61,185 nt of DNA, taken from positions 1 to 61,185 of the forward strand of contig JBMSQB010000014.1 in NCBI GenBank assembly GCA_049423065.1. The letters are read 5' to 3'. Positions 51,136 through 59,536 of the stretch are shown in pieces (the first letter of the stretch is position 1; every line of letters begins with the position of its first letter). A program made the position numbers and the translations under genes. Under the pieces are notes generated by a model, which saw nothing but the letters and a program-made list of their open reading frames with translations, made no database searches and was not told where the DNA came from. This DNA is from SYIM01 sp041182885. GTDB taxonomy: Bacteria; Pseudomonadota; Gammaproteobacteria; Burkholderiales; Burkholderiaceae_E.

Positions 51136-53139
51136 TCACTGCTTGATCATGTTCTTCAGCACGCTCGCCACCCGCTTGGAATCTTCGGAGACGAGCATCC
51201 GGATAACGGCCACCTTGTCGTCATAGGTGTTCGCAGTATCAAGCATATCAATCGAGATCGCCGATTTCTTGGGCTTGAGCCGCGCCTTGATGTCTTCCAG
51301 CGTTTCACCCTCGGCGATTTCGATCATGCCCTCTTCGAGTTCGTCCTTGTCGTCGTCCTTGTCGCCATCCTTGTCGCCCTCTTTCTTGTCGCCCTTCTCG
51401 CCATCGGCGCCTGCCGCGCTGGCCGCGGCCGCAGCCGCCGCGATCGCCGCCGCATCGAGCGGCTTGCCGTCGGGCCCGAGAATCGGCTTGCCGTCCGGCC
51501 CGAGCAGCAGCCCCGCAAGCTTGGGATCCGGCACTGCAACCGGCGCCGGCAGAAAGGCCCGCATCACCGGACGCACGATAAAGAGCAGGATCATCACAAA
51601 AACCAGCGCCGCGACGCTACTCTTGATCGCACCGATCAGGGTTTCACTTTCATACCAGGCCACCGGCGGACCCGCCGCTGCAACCGGCTCGAACTTGGCG
51701 GTGACCAGCGTCACCACATCGCCGCGCTTCTCATCAAACCCGATTGTCCCGCGCACCAGATCTGTCAGCCGCTCGATCTCACCCGAAGTGAATCGCGCCT
51801 GCTTGTCGGGTTGGGCGTTTTCCTGGCCCACCGGGTCGTGAATCACCACCGCCACCGACATCCGCTCGATCGTGCCAGTCGGATTCTTGATGTGGCGAAC
51901 GGTCCGATCCAGCTCGAAGTTGCGCGTGCTGCGCTTGCTGAGGGAGCCAGCGGTTGCAACCGGTTCTGGCGTGGCCGATGCGTTCGGGCTGAACCGGGCA
52001 TCGGGCGGCGGCTGATTCGAGAGCGACCCCGGGATCCCCTGCGCATCGGGACGTGCGGTGCGATCTTCAGCCAGCACCTCCGAACGCGTCTTCGGCCCCT
52101 CACGACGTGAATCGAAGTCTTCGAAAGTCACTTCCTGCTGGGTGAAATCGAGGCGGATATCCACCTGCGCCTTGACATTGTGCTCACCCACCACCGGCGA
52201 GAGAATCTGCATCACACGGGTGCGGTACTCGCGCTCCACCTGGCGCTTGTGCTGCAGCTGCGCATTCGTGAGCCCCATTGCCGCTTCGCTGGGTGCGTCG
52301 CTCAGCAGATTGCCTTCGTCATCCACCACCGACACATTCTCGGCGGGAAGATACGGCACGCTCGAGGAGATCAACTGAACGATGGCCCTCACCTGCGCCG
52401 GCGACACCATCCGCCCCTGATGGGGCGTCACCACCACTGAAGCCTTGGGCGCAATCCGCTCTCGAATGAACGGGCTTTGCCGCGGCATTGCCAGATGCAC
52501 GCGCGCCGCGCGAATGGAACCTATCGTCATCACGCTTCTTGCAAGTTCCTGCTCGATCGCAGCGTTGAACCGAACCTGTTCCATGAACTGGCTGGTGGTC
52601 ATTGCCGATTGACCCTTCAGCGAATCCAGCCCACCCGATACGGCGCCCTTGGGCAGGCCCTGCGAAGCAAGCAGCATCCTCGCTTCGTGATAGCGGGCGG
52701 GCGGTACGATCAGATTGCCGTTTTCGGGGTCGACCTTGGCATCGAAGCGGCCGGCCTTGAGTGCTTCCAAGGCCGCCTGACGATCGGTCTCGCTGATGCC
52801 CGGCAGCAGCACCCGCCACTGCGGCGACGGCGTCTGAATCCAGAGAAACATGGCGCCGAACAGCATCAGCACAAGAACCGACAGGATGACCGGCATCGAC
52901 TTCTTGACCGCGGGCTGCTTGAACAGATCGCCCATGCCAGCGAATGCGCCGGCGGGGAAGAACGCCGGCAGGCGAGAAAGTGCAGAGGCTACGCCACCAG
53001 CCGGCGGCGTACCAGGGTTGGCCGCAACGGGCGGTGAAGCGCCCGGCCGGGGAACCGGCAGCGAATTCTCCGTTGGCGCAGGCGTCTGGGGGTCATTCGG
53101 ACGGGCGGGTGCCTGTCCAGGAGCGGTCGTTGTAGCCAT
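51136..53139 (-). CDS. fliF: Flagellar MS-ring protein FliF with charged C-terminal insert
   Basis: 667 residues against a usual 550-570. A Pro-rich cytoplasmic N-terminus is followed by TM1 (about 83-100), the periplasmic ring-building domains (with LARSVMTIGSIRAARVHLAM and LDRTVRHIKNPTG), and TM2 (about 506-521). The cytoplasmic tail contains a doubled GPDGKP, an Ala run (about 563-575) and a Lys/Asp-rich stretch (about 579-602) before the conserved FliG-binding C-terminus. Part of the sigma-54 operon. Confidence 0.94.
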   Translation of the reverse strand: MATTTAPGQAPARPNDPQTPAPTENSLPVPRPGASPPVAANPGTPPAGGVASALSRLPAFFPAGAFAGMGDLFKQPAVKKSMPVILSVLVLMLFGAMFLWIQTPSPQWRVLLPGISETDRQAALEALKAGRFDAKVDPENGNLIVPPARYHEARMLLASQGLPKGAVSGGLDSLKGQSAMTTSQFMEQVRFNAAIEQELARSVMTIGSIRAARVHLAMPRQSPFIRERIAPKASVVVTPHQGRMVSPAQVRAIVQLISSSVPYLPAENVSVVDDEGNLLSDAPSEAAMGLTNAQLQHKRQVEREYRTRVMQILSPVVGEHNVKAQVDIRLDFTQQEVTFEDFDSRREGPKTRSEVLAEDRTARPDAQGIPGSLSNQPPPDARFSPNASATPEPVATAGSLSKRSTRNFELDRTVRHIKNPTGTIERMSVAVVIHDPVGQENAQPDKQARFTSGEIERLTDLVRGTIGFDEKRGDVVTLVTAKFEPVAAAGPPVAWYESETLIGAIKSSVAALVFVMILLFIVRPVMRAFLPAPVAVPDPKLAGLLLGPDGKPILGPDGKPLDAAAIAAAAAAASAAGADGEKGDKKEGDKDGDKDDDKDELEEGMIEIAEGETLEDIKARLKPKKSAISIDMLDTANTYDDKVAVIRMLVSEDSKRVASVLKNMIKQ

Positions 53140-53165
53140 GATTCAACTCGGATGATTGTCGCGCG

Positions 53166-53522
53166 TCAGACCGGCATGTTGAGGATGTCCTCATACGCCT
53201 TGAGGACCTTGTTGCGAACCTGCAGCGTGGCTTCGAACGCAAGCGATGCTTTCTGCATACCCAGGACCACCTCGGCGAGCGGAATCTCTGCGCCGCGCTC
53301 ATAGGCTTCGGCTGCCGCCCGCGCATTCGCCTGCGATTCATTGACCGCCGAAATCGCATTCTTGACCGCATCGCTGAATCCGGCTTTTTCAACCTGCCGG
53401 GTCTGCGGTCCGGAGGCAATCGCAGAGGCCGTGTCGGCCTGCGTGCTGATCTGCGTCTGAAACTTTCTGATCTGGCTCAGCATCGATTCGACGTTGGCCG
53501 CATGGGTACGTTCGATCATCAT
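53166..53522 (-). CDS. fliE: Flagellar hook-basal body adaptor FliE
   Basis: 118 residues. The FliE pattern is seen in the C-terminal VVLGMQKASLAFEATLQVRN, followed by KVLKAYEDILNMPV. FliE joins the MS ring to the rod and is the first rod-type substrate exported. Overlaps the sigma-54 activator gene by four bases (ATGA), so the regulator and structural genes share one transcript. Confidence 0.94.
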   Translation of the reverse strand: MMIERTHAANVESMLSQIRKFQTQISTQADTASAIASGPQTRQVEKAGFSDAVKNAISAVNESQANARAAAEAYERGAEIPLAEVVLGMQKASLAFEATLQVRNKVLKAYEDILNMPV

Positions 53523-55000
53523 GCGACTCCTTCGCCAAGCGCCACCATGCCACTACCCATCGGGTCGCGAAGTCGGGCGAGCTTGTAGCGCAAGGTCCGG
53601 GGACTGATCCCGAGCCGCGCGGCCGCTTCATTGCGGCTGGTGCTGCCACGGATGGCATTCATGATGGCCTGATACTCGGTGGCGCGCACGCTGGATTGAA
53701 GCCCCTCGTCCGAGGCGGGCATCGACAGGGGATGCGCGTGCGCATCGCCACCCATCATCGAATGGCCGCGCATCGGAGCGGCTCCCGCGCCCCCCATCGG
53801 CGAATAAGCCGACACCGGCTGCACCATTGCAGGCGCTTCCGCGCCGTAGAGGCCACCCGCGAATCCGTCGGTCGCGAGGTCGTCGAACACCAGATGCTCA
53901 CTCTCAACGAGGCCGCCCGTACAGAGTACGAGCGCGCGCTGCATGACATTTTCGAGTTCGCGAACATTGCCTGGCCAACGGTAGGCGAGCAACGCCTCAC
54001 CAGCGGGCCTGGACAAGAGCGGCGGCTGGGCGCCGTTCGAATGCTTCACCAAAAAGAGCGCTGCGAGCGGCAAGATATCGCCCGGCCGATCGGCCAGCGC
54101 GGGAATCGCCAGCCGAAAGGCGCTGACCCTGAAATAGAGATCTTCGCGGAACTCACGCGCGGCAATGCCGGCCCGCAGATCGCGGTTGGTCGCTGCCACC
54201 AGACGAAAGTCGAGCTTGACTGTGTGGTTGCTGCCCAGACGCGTCAATTCGCGCTCCTGAAGCACGCGCAACAGTTTCGACTGAAGCGGATACGGCATCT
54301 CGCCGATCTCGTCGAGAAAGAGCGTGCCGCCATTGGCCTGCTCAAACAGCCCGACGCGACTCTGCGCGGCACCGGTAAACGACCCCTTCTCATGACCGAA
54401 CAGGATGCTTTCGATCAGCGACTCGGGCAGCGTCGCGCAATTGAGCGCCACAAACGGTGCCTTGCTCCGCGGCGAAGACTCGTGCAGCACCCGCGCCATC
54501 ACCTCTTTACCGACCCCGGTCGGGCCCGAGACCAGCACCGAGATGTCCGAACGCGCGACACGCTGCGCAAGCGCAAGCAGCGTCTGACTGTTCGGGTCGG
54601 TGAAGACGTAGGTCTTTTCGCGGCTCTCGGTGCTGGGCATGACTGCAGCACGAGGCCGTTGCTTCCAGGTGGCGGTCGAAAAATCATCGGCAGCGATGAC
54701 ATTGTCGGCACCGTCACGCATCGCCTGAACGGCGAGCTCGAAGCGATCACGGTCGATGCGCGCAATCAACGCTGGCCGTTTGCCAAGTTGGGCGAAGCGC
54801 TTGCGCAGCTCGGCGATCACTGCCGTGTCGTCAACCGGACGAACCACCACCCGGTCCACCGACGGCGCGAGCGTCACAGCCTCGGCAATGTTGCGAACTG
54901 GAAGCGGCCGCAAACCGGCCTCGATCAGTCGTTCCCTCTCGATTTCGCCCAGCCTTTCGACCAGGTCGAACCAGACAATGCTTGCAGACTGTTCAGACAT
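53519..55000 (-). CDS. Sigma-54-dependent flagellar transcriptional activator (FlbD/FlrC/FleQ-like)
   Basis: 493 residues from the ATG at 55000. The N-terminal domain (1-115) has a receiver-like pattern, but no clear phosphoacceptor Asp after the third strand (DRVVVRPVDD). The AAA+ domain has Walker A GPTGVGKE (159-166), the sigma-54 contact loop as GSFTGA (206-211) instead of GAFTGA, and Walker B GGTLFLDEIGEM. A Fis-type HTH (NEAAARLGISPRTLRYKL) is near the C-terminus. It heads the fliEFGHIJ operon behind a sigma-54 promoter, which suggests feedback control of its own expression. Confidence 0.9.
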   Translation of the reverse strand: MSEQSASIVWFDLVERLGEIERERLIEAGLRPLPVRNIAEAVTLAPSVDRVVVRPVDDTAVIAELRKRFAQLGKRPALIARIDRDRFELAVQAMRDGADNVIAADDFSTATWKQRPRAAVMPSTESREKTYVFTDPNSQTLLALAQRVARSDISVLVSGPTGVGKEVMARVLHESSPRSKAPFVALNCATLPESLIESILFGHEKGSFTGAAQSRVGLFEQANGGTLFLDEIGEMPYPLQSKLLRVLQERELTRLGSNHTVKLDFRLVAATNRDLRAGIAAREFREDLYFRVSAFRLAIPALADRPGDILPLAALFLVKHSNGAQPPLLSRPAGEALLAYRWPGNVRELENVMQRALVLCTGGLVESEHLVFDDLATDGFAGGLYGAEAPAMVQPVSAYSPMGGAGAAPMRGHSMMGGDAHAHPLSMPASDEGLQSSVRATEYQAIMNAIRGSTSRNEAAARLGISPRTLRYKLARLRDPMGSGMVALGEGVA

Positions 55001-55043
55001 CGATACCACCCACGTCCTGAATTGGTTTTCCCGAGGACGGAAT

Positions 55044-55059
55044 AGCAATCGACGTGCCA
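55044..55059 (-). promoter_or_regulatory. Sigma-54 promoter of the activator-fliEFGHIJ operon
   Basis: On the minus strand: TGGCACG-TCGA-TTGCT, with exact -24 and -12 elements and correct spacing. Transcription should begin about 33 bases before the activator ATG. Confidence 0.9.
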
Positions 55060-55129
55060 GCGCATAAATATCAATATAAACAGTTACTTACCATAGACCA
55101 ATCGGCGGAGCCGGGAATCCGACAACCCG

Positions 55130-55474
55130 CTAGCTTCTGGCGGCGAAGAGACGACAGGGGTGACCATCGGCCTGCAGCACTTCGTGCGCAGGCAGAACGC
55201 GGCTCTTGAACCCGAAGCCGCGGCAGAGGTAAGGAACCGCAGGGTCCCACGAGACGGCAAAGTGCTGACATCGACGGCAATCGGGCTGGCCCGCCAAATT
55301 GCCTGCGACCGGGCTCACGCCGGAAGACGAAGCGCCACTCAGCCCGCGTGCCGCTTGAACGCTGCGCACGCCGCTGATCGGTGCGATCGGCGCGACGCCA
55401 GCGCCGACAGAAAGGGATCGCGTAGCGCCCGGGGGGTCGTCGCCAACAAAATAATCAATTCGACTTCGCGGCAT
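55130..55474 (-). CDS. Small conserved protein with Cys motif (C-x2-C ... C ... C)
   Basis: 114 residues from the ATG at 55474, overlapping the end of the TPR/transferase gene by 20 bases. The N-terminal 60 residues are variable. The C-terminal 50 carry CRRCQHFAVSWDPAVPYLC, GFGFKSRVLP and GHPCRLF, a pattern I associate with small proteins encoded near flagellar genes in betaproteobacteria, with four Cys able to bind a metal. Function unknown. The longer reading and the opposite-strand reading lack this motif. Confidence 0.65.
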   Translation of the reverse strand: MPRSRIDYFVGDDPPGATRSLSVGAGVAPIAPISGVRSVQAARGLSGASSSGVSPVAGNLAGQPDCRRCQHFAVSWDPAVPYLCRGFGFKSRVLPAHEVLQADGHPCRLFAARS

Positions 55475-56921
55475 GCTCCTGCTCCGCTGCAAACCGGAGG
55501 CGGTATCCCCCGACGTGTTCGTTTTCCGGCAGTTCCGAACCCGGCGGAAAACGCCGGCATTCACCACCCATGATGTAAAAGTCGTCATGCACCAGGCAGT
55601 CGGTCTTGATCAGGGGCCACACCCTGTCGCGAAGAAAATCCTGATCGATCCAGCGCCACTTGGGTTCATGACTTTCGTAGTACTCAACCGCCTGATCGCT
55701 CAAGCGCGGAAGGAAACCGGCAACGCCTCCCCACATCCCGGCCATGATCAGCTCGGCATGCTCAGGATGGTCGCGCATCACATGAAACTTCCGCCCCGAC
55801 GCCAGCCACTCTTCCACCGCGGCGTGCTCCCGGTGGTTGACCACTGCATCGCAGTCGCGGCAAAGGAAACGCTCTACCGTCGGGTCGTCAGTTGCAAGAA
55901 ATCGCCAGAAGAGTTTCAGATGCGTGCGGGCGTCAGAGGCCACCGGGATGACCCGCGCGCCGTAATCGACGAGCGCCTGCACGATCTCGGTCGGCACGGT
56001 ATCGTCAACGTAAAACCGGGCGCTCCACCCCGGATACACCAGCGGCACCTTCTTGGCATTCAGCACCGCGTTGTAGGTGTACTTGGGGTTGTCGCCCCAG
56101 AGGCTGAAGCAGATCACATTTCGCTCTGGCGCCTCGGCATCATTCGGCCGAAAAGGCGGCACGCTCAATGGCCAGGCCGCCCGAAGTTCCCGCGCACGCG
56201 CTTCGCCCAATCGCTGCCCGGCCAGCGTGTCCTTGGCTTCCAGCAGTGCCTGACCATGCGGCAGCGCGCCGTCGGGATCACGACGATCAAGCATGAGCTT
56301 GAGCATGTTCACATGCCAGTCGTGCCCCTTTTGCGCCTGACACTCCCGCATCGCGGCAAGTGCCTCATCAAACCGCTTCAGCTCGCGCAGCGCCTGCGAC
56401 CTGGAAATACGAAGCCCGTCATCCAAAGGGACCGACAACGAGTCAATGAATTCAATCACCTCATCATGGCTCTCCAGCGCCTGAAGCGCTGCCAGGCGGC
56501 CATTGATCAGATTCCGGTTTTTGGGATCGATCGCAAGTGCGTCGCGATATGCATCGGCGGCCTCTCGCCACTGCTGCGTCGCCTCAAAGCACTGCGCGAG
56601 CACCATTCTTGACTGGAACGATCCCGCATCCATCGCGATCGAACGCTGCGCATACTGCATGGCCTGGTCGAACATCTGCAGCCGATACAGCGCAGCCGCC
56701 AGATTCGAGTAAAAAGCGGCATCGCCCGGGCGCAGCACAATCGCCTTGCCAATCAGACGTACGGCCTCGCGCAGCTCGCCGCGCTGCATGTGCACCACGC
56801 CCCTCAGATGCAGTGCATCCGGCTGTTCGGGATGAACCTCGAGCACCCTGTCGTACAGTGCGCCCGCTTCCTCGAATTTTCCTGCGCGATGAAGCGCCAG
56901 CGCATCGGCCAGGGTTGCCAT
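55455..56921 (-). CDS. TPR protein with glycosyltransferase-like C-terminal domain
   Basis: 488 residues. The N-terminal 200 residues hold several TPR units (ALALHRAGKFEEAGALYDRV; HLRGVVHMQRGELREAVRLI). From about 260 onward there is a separate domain with VICFSLWGDNPKYTYNAVLN, a possible nucleotide-sugar/metal motif RDCDAVVN and FHVMRDHPEHAELIMAGMWG, resembling sugar transferases. It lies 41 bases downstream of flagellin on the same strand, with GGAGG before its ATG. Flagellin glycosylation is the best guess from position; the activity is not proven by sequence. Confidence 0.75.
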   Translation of the reverse strand: MATLADALALHRAGKFEEAGALYDRVLEVHPEQPDALHLRGVVHMQRGELREAVRLIGKAIVLRPGDAAFYSNLAAALYRLQMFDQAMQYAQRSIAMDAGSFQSRMVLAQCFEATQQWREAADAYRDALAIDPKNRNLINGRLAALQALESHDEVIEFIDSLSVPLDDGLRISRSQALRELKRFDEALAAMRECQAQKGHDWHVNMLKLMLDRRDPDGALPHGQALLEAKDTLAGQRLGEARARELRAAWPLSVPPFRPNDAEAPERNVICFSLWGDNPKYTYNAVLNAKKVPLVYPGWSARFYVDDTVPTEIVQALVDYGARVIPVASDARTHLKLFWRFLATDDPTVERFLCRDCDAVVNHREHAAVEEWLASGRKFHVMRDHPEHAELIMAGMWGGVAGFLPRLSDQAVEYYESHEPKWRWIDQDFLRDRVWPLIKTDCLVHDDFYIMGGECRRFPPGSELPENEHVGGYRLRFAAEQEHAAKSN

Positions 56922-56962
56922 GCGAGCCTCCGTTCAAACGTCGAAGCCCTGAGAATAATCCC

Positions 56963-58960
56963 TTAGCCCTGGAGCAGCTGAAGCACCGACTGCTGACTGG
57001 TATTGGCCTGGGCAAGAATCGCGGTACCGGCCTGCTGGATGATCTGGTTGCGCGCCAATTCCGTACTCACCTGCGCATAGTCGGCGTCCATGATCCGGCT
57101 TCGCGACTGATTCAATGCGCCGCTCGTCGTCATGAGGCTGTCCACCGCAACCGTCAGCCGGTTCTGGAAGGCACCCAGCGTGGCCCGATTCACCAGAATC
57201 TGATCCAGCGCCTTGTCGATCTTGGTGAGCGCGCGGCCCGCAGCCTCTTGCGTGACGATGGTCAGCGCACCGCCCACCAACACATCAGACCCACCCTGCG
57301 CGGCAATGCCTATCTTGGCAAGCGAGGCCGTAGCCTCCGCTTCAACGCGGATCTGCGCTCCAACATCGGAATACAGCGTCACACGCCCCTTGACCGTAAG
57401 ACCAGTGTTGCCCGCTCCCAGCGTTCCGGTTGCCTGATCACCGCTCAGCGATGACGCACCGGTAATGAGCGCCGTACCACTGGTGTCATTAACAGTGATG
57501 TCGGCGCCACCCGCCGACTTCAGGATCAGCACACCCGACTCGCTCGCCGAAGCGATGATGCCGTTGACACCCGCAGCGTTGATCCTGGAGGTCAGATCCG
57601 CCAGCGTCAGCACGCCGTTGGTGGTATCAATTGCCGCGCCGTTGATCGACATGGCCGCCTGCGCCAGATTGTTCAGGTTGACACCCACCTGAACTTCAGT
57701 CACCGCGCTGGCTTTCACGCCAGACTGTTCCGCCACCAGGTTGATGGTGGAGGCCTTGGCGATCGCCGATGAGTCGGCGGATGTTCCGATCCGGACGCCG
57801 TTGATCCGGATATCGTCGGTCACGGTGAGTGCGCCGGTGGAAACCGACACCCCCGTGAACGAAGATCCGTTCTGCGTCTCATTGAGGCCCATTCGCTGCA
57901 AATCGGCCACTGTGCCGATACCGCCCGGGTAGCCGTTGGCGTCGCTGCGCGCAAAGAGCTTGATGCCCTTGTTCTCGAGGCTGTCGAGCGACAGATAGCC
58001 GGTGAAGGTGCCTGCCACAAACCCGGCAGTCGAGTTTGCACCAATGATGATGTCCTCGCCCGTGTCGTTGGAGAGCTCGATCGTTCCTGCTTGCGAGAGT
58101 GTTGCGGTAATGCCGCCCACATCCCGATTGATGTTCGCCACCAATTCAGCCACCGACCCTGCAGCGCCAACATCCTTGCCGTTGACCCTCAAAGCGCCCG
58201 TTGCAAACGATTCGGCGGTTGGCGTCGTGCCGCGCAGCGTGTTGAACGCGGTGGCCTTGACCTGATGCTGCCCGATATTGGTGTTGATCGCCGACGCCAG
58301 GACCTTGGCTGCGTTGGTATTGCTGAGTGGCACCGTGGTTGTCGTTGCGAACGCAGGCTTGTCGTTGATCAGCGCATCGTCGGTGGCGTCAATCGCGGCG
58401 ATGTTGCCCACGCGGCCGCTCGTCATTTCGCCTTCAACCGCATAGCCCTGCAAGCCCAGGCTCTTGGCGCGACCATCCACAACGCCCACCTGAACCTGCT
58501 CGCCTTCGCGAACACCGGTCTGCAGCATCACCGGATTGTTGGTGCCGTTGATGAGCTTGATGCCGTTGAAGTTGGTGGTCTGGGCCACGTTGTCGATCTC
58601 GGCGATCAACTGGTCCATCTCCGCCTGCAGCGCCTCGCGGTTGCCGCGGCTCATCGTGCCGTTGGCAGCCTGCACGGCCAGCTCGCGCATCCGCTGGAGC
58701 ATGTTGGAAATCTCGCCCAGCGCGCCCTCGGCGGTCTGCATCATTGAAATGCCGTCATTGGCATTGCGGATGGCCACCGCGATCCCGCGCAGGTCGGCGG
58801 TCATTCGCGTGCCGATCGCAAGACCCGCCGCGTCATCTTTCGCGGAGTTGATTCGCTTGCCGGTCGACAACTGATTCATGCTGTCAGTCATCGAACGATC
58901 GTTAACCTTGAGCGCCTGATGAGCAAACAGCGCCTTGACGTTGGTATTGATAATAGTCAT
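56963..58960 (-). CDS. fliC: Flagellin
   Basis: A 665-residue flagellin, longer than the common 280-500. Conserved D0/D1 regions occur at both ends: MTIINTNVKALFAHQALKVN, SSGKRINSAKDDAAGLAI-like (seen as STGKRINSAKDDAAGLAI) and LQRMRELAVQAANGT at the N-terminus; RIMDADYAQVSTELARNQII and LAQANTSQQSVLQLL at the C-terminus. The central 180-560 is a large, Thr/Ser/Asn/Gly-rich exposed domain suited to glycosylation. The RMRELAVQ segment is of the TLR5-recognised type. No Cys is present. Preceded by a FliA promoter and followed by a transferase-like gene. Confidence 0.95.
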   Translation of the reverse strand: MTIINTNVKALFAHQALKVNDRSMTDSMNQLSTGKRINSAKDDAAGLAIGTRMTADLRGIAVAIRNANDGISMMQTAEGALGEISNMLQRMRELAVQAANGTMSRGNREALQAEMDQLIAEIDNVAQTTNFNGIKLINGTNNPVMLQTGVREGEQVQVGVVDGRAKSLGLQGYAVEGEMTSGRVGNIAAIDATDDALINDKPAFATTTTVPLSNTNAAKVLASAINTNIGQHQVKATAFNTLRGTTPTAESFATGALRVNGKDVGAAGSVAELVANINRDVGGITATLSQAGTIELSNDTGEDIIIGANSTAGFVAGTFTGYLSLDSLENKGIKLFARSDANGYPGGIGTVADLQRMGLNETQNGSSFTGVSVSTGALTVTDDIRINGVRIGTSADSSAIAKASTINLVAEQSGVKASAVTEVQVGVNLNNLAQAAMSINGAAIDTTNGVLTLADLTSRINAAGVNGIIASASESGVLILKSAGGADITVNDTSGTALITGASSLSGDQATGTLGAGNTGLTVKGRVTLYSDVGAQIRVEAEATASLAKIGIAAQGGSDVLVGGALTIVTQEAAGRALTKIDKALDQILVNRATLGAFQNRLTVAVDSLMTTSGALNQSRSRIMDADYAQVSTELARNQIIQQAGTAILAQANTSQQSVLQLLQG

Positions 58961-58985
58961 TTAAGTGACCTCACTGTTCTTTCGT

Positions 58986-59012
58986 TTATCGCGCCGCGCC
59001 GGCAAGCATTTG
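58986..59012 (-). promoter_or_regulatory. FliA (sigma-28) promoter of fliC
   Basis: Minus strand: CAAA (59012-59009), 15-base spacer, CGCGATAA (58993-58986). Matches 3/4 and 6/8 of TAAA-N15-GCCGATAA. The TAA of the -10 is also the stop codon of the upstream gene. Confidence 0.7.
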
Positions 59013-59366
59013 CCGTTCGTTGGGCACCGTATTGCCGCGGCACTTGCGCGCACGCTCCAGCATCATTTGCGTCCATTCCGACGCCTTATCGCCTTGGAGA
59101 GAGACCAGTTTTTCCAGCAACGTCGTGGCAAGTGGCCAGTCCTGACGTACGATGCAGACCAGGGCAGCGATCGCGATCACCCCCTCACTTTCGGGATAGG
59201 TCGAAAGACCTTCTTCCGCAAGTGAATGGGCCTGGTCGATTTCGTTGTCCGCCACCAGTTGCTGGATAGACGCCCGAATCTGGTCTGGCGTCGGGAAGCC
59301 GACAGTGCGAGGGCCTCTCGAAATGAGAATCTCTCGTTGTGTCTGCGGGGAAGCCAAGTTGGTCAT
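58986..59366 (-). CDS. Small TPR-like protein upstream of flagellin
   Basis: 126 residues from the ATG at 59366, with TGGAGC about eight bases upstream. The predicted helical part (about 40-115) resembles a pair of TPR helices: ADNEIDQAHSLAEEGLSTYP and IVRQDWPLATTLLEKLVSLQ. No signal peptide. It is directly behind a sigma-54 promoter and 25 bases before fliC; its TAA stop is part of the fliC -10 element. A role in flagellin handling or modification is inferred from position only. Confidence 0.75.
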   Translation of the reverse strand: MTNLASPQTQREILISRGPRTVGFPTPDQIRASIQQLVADNEIDQAHSLAEEGLSTYPESEGVIAIAALVCIVRQDWPLATTLLEKLVSLQGDKASEWTQMMLERARKCRGNTVPNERQMLAGAAR

Positions 59367-59398
59367 GGATTGCTCCAGTTTCGGGACACCCCGTCGAC

Positions 59399-59414
59399 AG
59401 CAAAGCCCGTGCCA
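59399..59414 (-). promoter_or_regulatory. Sigma-54 promoter upstream of the small TPR-like gene and fliC
   Basis: Minus strand: TGGCACG-GGCT-TTGCT, the same -24 and -12 elements as the site at 55044-55059, 33 bases before the ATG at 59366. Confidence 0.9.
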
Positions 59415-59478
59415 GCTTTTCCGACAGGGGCGCGGCATGTTTCCTGCTAGCAACGCCCGCGGTAGATCCCTGCGCTGA

Positions 59479-59499
59479 TGCTTGACAAGGGGTCAAGCA
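59479..59499. promoter_or_regulatory. Perfect 8-bp inverted repeat, candidate activator-binding site
   Basis: TGCTTGAC (59479-59486) and GTCAAGCA (59492-59499) with a five-base spacer. It lies 65-100 bases upstream of the sigma-54 promoter on the minus strand and 38 bases before the divergent transferase start, a fitting place for a dimeric enhancer-binding protein. Confidence 0.5.
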
Positions 59500-59536
59500 G
59501 ACAGATGCAATAGGACAGGCGTTGGAGCAAGCACGG

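Noticed and set aside
55160..55573. Plus-strand open frame of 137 codons in the gap behind the transferase-like gene
   Set aside because: Composition is shadow-like; the opposite strand has a Cys-rich motif with family character and a start overlapping the upstream gene.
59002..59015. GGCA...TTGC sequence upstream of fliC as a third sigma-54 promoter
   Set aside because: The GG to GC distance is one base short of the strict sigma-54 spacing, and a better FliA promoter covers the same place.
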